Source of the DNA: a virus | Reading direction: 5' to 3' (one strand) | Length of the DNA stretch: 49,756 nucleotides | Virus record (IMG/VR): IMGVR_UViG_3300044577_000130 | Location: 1 to 49,756 of that record | Part shown: piece by piece, positions 49,286 to 49,756 of the stretch | How positions within the stretch are numbered: the first letter of the stretch is position 1 | Layout: each line of letters begins with the position of its first letter | The notes under the pieces: model-generated | The model's input: the letters and a program-made list of their open reading frames with translations, nothing else | Databases searched by the model: none | What the model was told of the DNA's origin: nothing | Position numbers and translations under genes: made by a program

Positions 49286-49756
49286 CTATTTAGCTTTCTT
49301 ACGGCGTCGAGCTTCCTCTTTAAGACTATGATTTCGGATTAGGTTGTTCCTGGCGATCTTTCTAGTATCCGAAATGATATCTTGGATTCGCTTGTAATCT
49401 GAGTCCGTTGGCTTCTCTAGATTGAAAGTGCTCAATCGTCCTTTGACACGATCGCTCGCCCTTTCGCCAGCATCTTTGACGAATTCCTCATACTGCTCCG
49501 TCGTCAGATCTATGGGCTCTCCGAGGACCGTGATCTGCCTCTGAGGCATGCTTGGCTTAGTAGCTTTAGGATGGTCACGCTGATAAGCCATCATGATCCG
49601 GTCACCAGGATGAACATCATCAACGCTTAACTTGACTGGAATAAAAAGTTTCCAAAGGAAATCCGTCAGAGGAGCAGTGCCCGTTGGATCAATGATGCGG
49701 CCATCTCGCCGTCCCCATGGAGGTTCATGGCGAGGAATCAAACGACCCCACAGATC
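49286..49756 (-). CDS. Giant internal virion protein, C-terminal part
   Basis: In frame with the gene at 1-5037 across the circular join; the 141 bases 49616-49756 repeat bases 1-141. The unique part encodes the last 109 residues. The C-terminus is highly basic (KEEARRRKKAK end). In a linearised genome this would be a 3' fragment, but the circle gives one intact gene. Confidence 0.85.
   Translation of the reverse strand, partial: DLWGRLIPRHEPPWGRRDGRIIDPTGTAPLTDFLWKLFIPVKLSVDDVHPGDRIMMAYQRDHPKATKPSMPQRQITVLGEPIDLTTEQYEEFVKDAGERASDRVKGRLSTFNLEKPTDSDYKRIQDIISDTRKIARNNLIRNHSLKEEARRRKKAK

Overview
The window is the closed genome of a tailed bacteriophage. Its last 141 bases repeat its first 141 exactly, so the molecule is circular or circularly permuted with 49,615 unique bases, and one very large minus-strand gene runs across the join. 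The set is podovirus-like: terminase, portal, scaffold, capsid, neck protein, tail-nozzle-like protein, fibres and large internal virion proteins, with no tape measure, sheath or tube gene seen. A candidate spanin pair (inner-membrane protein with coiled coil, plus a small proline-rich lipoprotein) suggests a Gram-negative host. I saw no integrase, DNA polymerase, RNA polymerase, helicase, primase or tRNA.

Layout. A bidirectional promoter region at 23.42-23.58 kb splits the genome. Leftward (minus strand), 23.4 kb down through position 1 and on to 49.29 kb, lies one tightly overlapping virion operon: two small virion proteins, portal, scaffold, major capsid, a lectin-fold capsid protein, terminator, neck adaptor with an internal duplication, head-fibre-like protein, tail nozzle, two fibres/adhesins, two glycine-rich proteins and two internal proteins. 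An HNH endonuclease gene sits on the opposite strand inside this operon. Rightward (plus strand), 23.6-29.8 kb carries small unknown genes and the terminase. Then follow a minus-strand sigma-like gene and an accessory region (30-34 kb) with a structured RNA, a cluster of short symmetric motifs, zinc-ribbon microproteins, a helix-turn-helix regulator and a RuvC-like resolvase. After that come the repeat arrays described below, a recombination/regulation block (Rad52-like annealing protein, LexA-type DNA-binding domain, CsrA homologue, SNase-like nuclease), a lysis/envelope block (spanin candidates, NlpC/P60-like protein, trypsin-like protease with a collagen-like stretch) and a 1,212-residue multi-LamG adhesin.

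The most remarkable element is at 33.5-36.6 kb. Two long arrays (34010-34824 and 35898-36572) alternate two short repeats, GTGATAACCA-like (or GTTTTAAACA-like) and GTGCAGCCA, separated by spacers of almost always 8 bases, giving a 35-base period. They flank a 314-residue protein whose centre and C-terminus resemble the Nop/Transposase_20 (IS110 C-terminal) region but which lacks an IS110 catalytic domain. This matches the architecture of TIGR-Tas (tandem interspaced guide RNA) systems. A RuvC-family resolvase gene starts 26 bases from the first array, which could supply a nuclease in trans.

The second unexplained element is a structured RNA of about 400 nt present in two diverged copies (30366-30770 and 40114-40546), each just downstream of a sigma70-like promoter. 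They share an A-B-A'-B' pseudoknot and several hairpins supported by base-pair-preserving changes between copies.
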